Assembly (NCBI RefSeq): GCF_947172395.1
Contig: NC_069110.1
Span: 7,074,127-7,138,126, forward strand
Direction: 5' to 3'
Origin: Bicyclus anynana
Lineage: Eukaryota > Arthropoda > Insecta > Lepidoptera > Nymphalidae
Length of the DNA stretch: 64,000 nt
The notes under the pieces were generated by a model. It searched no databases and was not told where the DNA came from. It worked only from the letters and a program-made list of their open reading frames with translations. Shown piece by piece: positions 60,896 to 64,000 of the stretch. The translations under genes and the position numbers were made by a program. Position 1 is the stretch's first letter. Every line of letters starts with the position of its first letter.

Positions 60896-61083
60896 TAATC
60901 ATTTTTATGAAATTCTACATGCACGGGGATTCAGGAGCGATAAATCGATATTTATTTTTTAGAAAATTTACCAAACCTAAAAATTTCGAGCGAAGTTCGA
61001 ACGAATTTTGGCGCGACGGAAATCGTAGCTTTAGGAAAGGCTTTTGTTGATAAGGTATTATATATATTGTTATAATATAGTTG

Positions 61084-61440
61084 ACCCGTGATAGACCAGT
61101 GGATGTCCTCAACCTTGGATTTGGAAAACGATTCGAATCCGTGGCATGCACCTTCAACTTTTCAGTTATGTGCATTTAGAGAAATTAAATATCATGTGTC
61201 TCAAACGGTGAAGGAAGAGCATCGTGAGGAAACCTGCATACTTGAGAGTTTTCTTAATTCTCTACGTGTGAAATATCTTAATTCTTACCTGATTGTTTTC
61301 TTAATCTTCTATGCGTGTGAAGCCAATCCACATCGGCAGCATGGAGCCAGCGTGGTGGAGTATGCCCCCTCATCCTGAAACGAGACTCGTGCCCAACAGT
61401 GAGCCGAATATGTGTTGTTAATGATGATGAATGATGAAGA
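61084..61440 (+). mobile_element. SINE family 1 with insertion and (ATG)n tail
   Basis: 'ccgtgatagaccagtgg' head and 'acgattcgaatcc' B box. The 'gttttcttaattctc(t)acgtgtgaa' block is partly duplicated (61251-61320). The 3' end is 'gccgaatatgtgttg' with ATG triplets. Confidence 0.75.
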
Positions 61441-61452
61441 TGATGAGATTAG

Positions 61453-61785
61453 AAAACGGTGCATATCCATCGATGTAAATCGTTAGATGGGCTCCTCCAT
61501 ACTAAAGAACGCACAATTTTATGTCATTACCCAAAGACGTGCACGCACATCTTAGTACGTAACAAGCGTATGCTGTGAGTGGACGTGGACTTATAAAATA
61601 TTTACTGTTTTTTTTATTTTAATCCCTTAATTATGCCTTCGTGCTCATTTTGGAAGTATAAAAACACAAGCCACAACATGAATAAAGAGAAATGAGTGAT
61701 GACGTACTCAATGTGCGAAACGAATGACTATTCCGCGACGCTTTGAGGCACATCTAACGATCTACGATCGATGTGCATATCTTTA
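61453..61785. mobile_element. MITE with ~33-bp imperfect TIRs
   Basis: Left 'gtgcatatccatcgatgtaa' plus 'atcgttagatg' is mirrored at 61750-61783 by 'catctaacgat' plus 'ctacgatcgatgtgcatat'. Non-coding. Confidence 0.65.
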
Positions 61786-61849
61786 ACGAGAATTACCTAA
61801 TGAAGGTAACGTTTTGCTTTTTGTTTCTGCTTGCGGCTCGAGACCGTTT

Positions 61850-61930
61850 TGTTTGGAAGTCCACGCAAGAGACGTATGTCCAACAGTGGACGTCCATTGG
61901 CTGTTGATGATGAATTGATGATGATGATGT
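61850..61930 (+). mobile_element. RTE-type LINE 3' terminus with (GAT)n tail
   Basis: 'gtatgtccaacagtggacgt' and 'ccattggctgttgatgatga'. Heavily 5'-truncated. Confidence 0.7.
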
Positions 61931-62319
61931 TATATGTAAAATTTTATACTGAGTATCTAATCTTTCATTAAACACTATTAAGGCTATAAGGTGACAAAAC
62001 GACACGTGAACTTACTAATAAATGTTATCCTATGTGTAGCAATAAATCTTTACTTCAACATGAACACAAATTAGACAAGCGTGACAAATAGGAGCGGCAA
62101 AAATAGAAATGCTGACAGTGAAACAAACGTCGATCAGCCCGAGCTAATGGTTTCACATTCCATTTTTCATGTTAATTTAAAAATAGCTCTGGGATTTACA
62201 TTTACTAGCATATGACCGTGTCTTTCTCGGGATAGAATTAAACTTTGTAATTATTGTCTATGTAATAATATTTTCATCATCATCGTCATCATATGATAGG
62301 TTTGTGTTTGTAGGTTTGG

Positions 62320-62655
62320 GTGTACTCTTCTTTATCAAGATCCCCACGACTGTGTTGCAATGCATAACTTTAAGCAATGTGTTAAAAAACATTTACTTAA
62401 TCAAGGTTATTACACCATTGATGAGTTCCTTAATGATGAAGGTACTTGGAGGCCATTGGATCAGCTTTCATTTTTTAAATTAATACAGTATGATTTTTTT
62501 TAAAGAGCTACTGTTGAGTTTCATGCCTGTTTCTTCTCAGCAGAACCTGCCTTCCAAACCGGTGGTAGAATCTTTACAAATAGTCAATAGACGTATAAAA
62601 AGTGCTTGTAAACTTAGCCTACTTGAAATAAATGAATTTAGATTTTGAATAAAAA
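62320..62655 (+). mobile_element. jockey/CR1-like LINE: ORF2 C-terminus and 3' UTR
   Basis: It encodes FKQCVKKHLLNQGYYTIDEF then LNDEGTWRPLDQLSFF and a stop near 62501, the usual C-terminal tail of lepidopteran jockey-type non-LTR proteins. A ~140-bp 3' UTR ends in 'gaaataaatgaatttagatt'. 5'-truncated. Confidence 0.75.
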
Positions 62656-63848
62656 TGATTTATCAGCCATTCAAATCATTTAATTAATGAAATGGTGTTG
62701 TATAGTTCATTATAGTTTTACTACATTTTAGTTTTTAAATATGTTTTTGACAATACGAGCAAAACGCCTGTCGGTCATGGTGGTTTATATTTCAACTGTT
62801 TTATGACGTCACTATATAAAATCCTTTCCAGCGGAGCGTTTGACAAAAATATTAGTTTAGTTCATCAAAAACATTGTGACGTCACAAAATGGACGACAGC
62901 GTTTTGACATTAGGAAAATACATGATTAAGTGTTATAAGAAATCCTTAACATATATATAAATTTAAACTTTATATCTCAGACTTTCAGATTCCATGCACT
63001 ATGCGAAATTAATATTGCTTTTTATTAAATTTTATATGAGTCAACTACCCTATTAATACAGTCTTTTTTAATTTAATTCACGGAAAAACAGGTACGAGTA
63101 ATTATAGTAGATCAAAATTAACAATGCAAGCATCGGGCTAGACTCGTAAAGTTCTAAACAAAGGTTATGTGTAATGTTTACTGAATACCAAAAACATTTG
63201 CTTAGTAAGCTATCCCCAGCACCAATAATATGTAGTAAACTGACCAAATTTTAAAAAAAATTGGAGGCTAGGGATGCGACTTTGGTAAATTGGTTTTAGA
63301 AATGTTTGCCGAAGGGTGGGTCTGCGGTATTTAAAGAACAATTAGTCGGCTGCTTCTCAGCCCTTTGGGCAAATATTAGCCTATTCCCGCCAACCCTCTT
63401 TTGGACCAATGCCGCCCTGGGCGTTCGTTGAAAACGGTTTATACCTCGATGTTTGCCCACTCTCCCTTATATACTCCGCAATACATAAGGGCATAACATC
63501 CCCCTTCAGACAGCTTCAGCAATTATCTCGTTTGGCTACTAATCATGCGATAACTTTTTATTTTATTTATAGCGCTCGTATTATTCGAAAATTGTTAAAC
63601 CAGTTAAACAATATTTATCTTAATAATTAATAAATTATCAAGAAGTAACATTTGATTTTTTGTTAATTTGTTAATGACTTAACTCAAAAGTACTCATTCG
63701 TAATATATGCTTAATGCTGTTTATATTTATATAATGAAAATACTTTCACTTTTAGAAAGATCTATATAGGTTTTATCAATTATTTTCCTCGTTTGATTAA
63801 AATTTTCTTATGTGTTTTTCTTTCTGAATTTAAAACCAGCTGCCCGCC

Positions 63849-64000
63849 CTATTCACTAATTTGGTTTTTATTAACTTCATTTCATTTCATTTCATTTCAT
63901 TTCATTTCATTAACAACCTATTCAAATTAACATTAAATCAACTGAGAAAAGTCATCTGCCTACTGTATGATATCCACGAGGGGTAGTTAGTAGACACCGA
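63849..64000. mobile_element. TIR MITE 'cggccaattc', copy 3, cut by window edge
   Basis: It opens 'tattcactaatttgg', carries a (ttcat)n microsatellite (63878-63910), and shares 'gtcatctgcctactgtatga' with the interiors of copies 1 and 2. Confidence 0.5.

Overview
This window looks like nuclear DNA from a moth or butterfly (Lepidoptera); I cannot name the species. The evidence is AT-rich sequence, intron-containing genes, and dense repeats of lepidopteran type: tRNA-derived SINEs, RTE-type LINE 3' ends with (GAT)n tails, CTAG-ended Helitron-like fragments and many foldback MITEs. It holds three genes I can support plus a few weak candidates; most other short open frames lie in repeats or oppose real genes.

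Layout. 1-7500: intergenic, with an RTE fragment at the left edge, SINEs, and a foldback element nested inside a SINE (3571-4616). 7515-11419 (-): a four-exon C2H2 zinc-finger gene whose exon phases all fit (427 aa). 12563-17239 (+): a divergently oriented gene for a small predicted type II membrane protein with a coiled coil; three exons are firm and the last is tentative. Its long last intron holds a SINE and degenerate retrotransposon pieces. 17240-30100: a repeat-rich desert with an assembly gap (23268-23467) and a 1416-bp tandem amplification ending about 0.56 kb before the next gene. 30679-31698 (+): a single-exon FoxC-type forkhead gene (crocodile orthologue). 31700-64000: mostly repeats (a degenerate minisatellite, several hairpin MITEs, SINEs, LINE ends), with two tiny divergent frames near 41.1 kb as the only further coding candidates.

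The most notable structure is the array at 26296-30116. Each extra unit joins a 407-bp segment (A, taken from 24481) to a 1001-bp segment (B) through an 8-bp templated duplication. The B-to-A junctions are perfect 44-bp palindromes, apparently grown from a natural 18-bp palindrome still visible in the last copy. This looks like snap-back and template switching during replication, followed by tandem amplification, next to a developmental regulator. I saw no CRISPR array, tRNA or rRNA gene, or obvious new multi-gene system.
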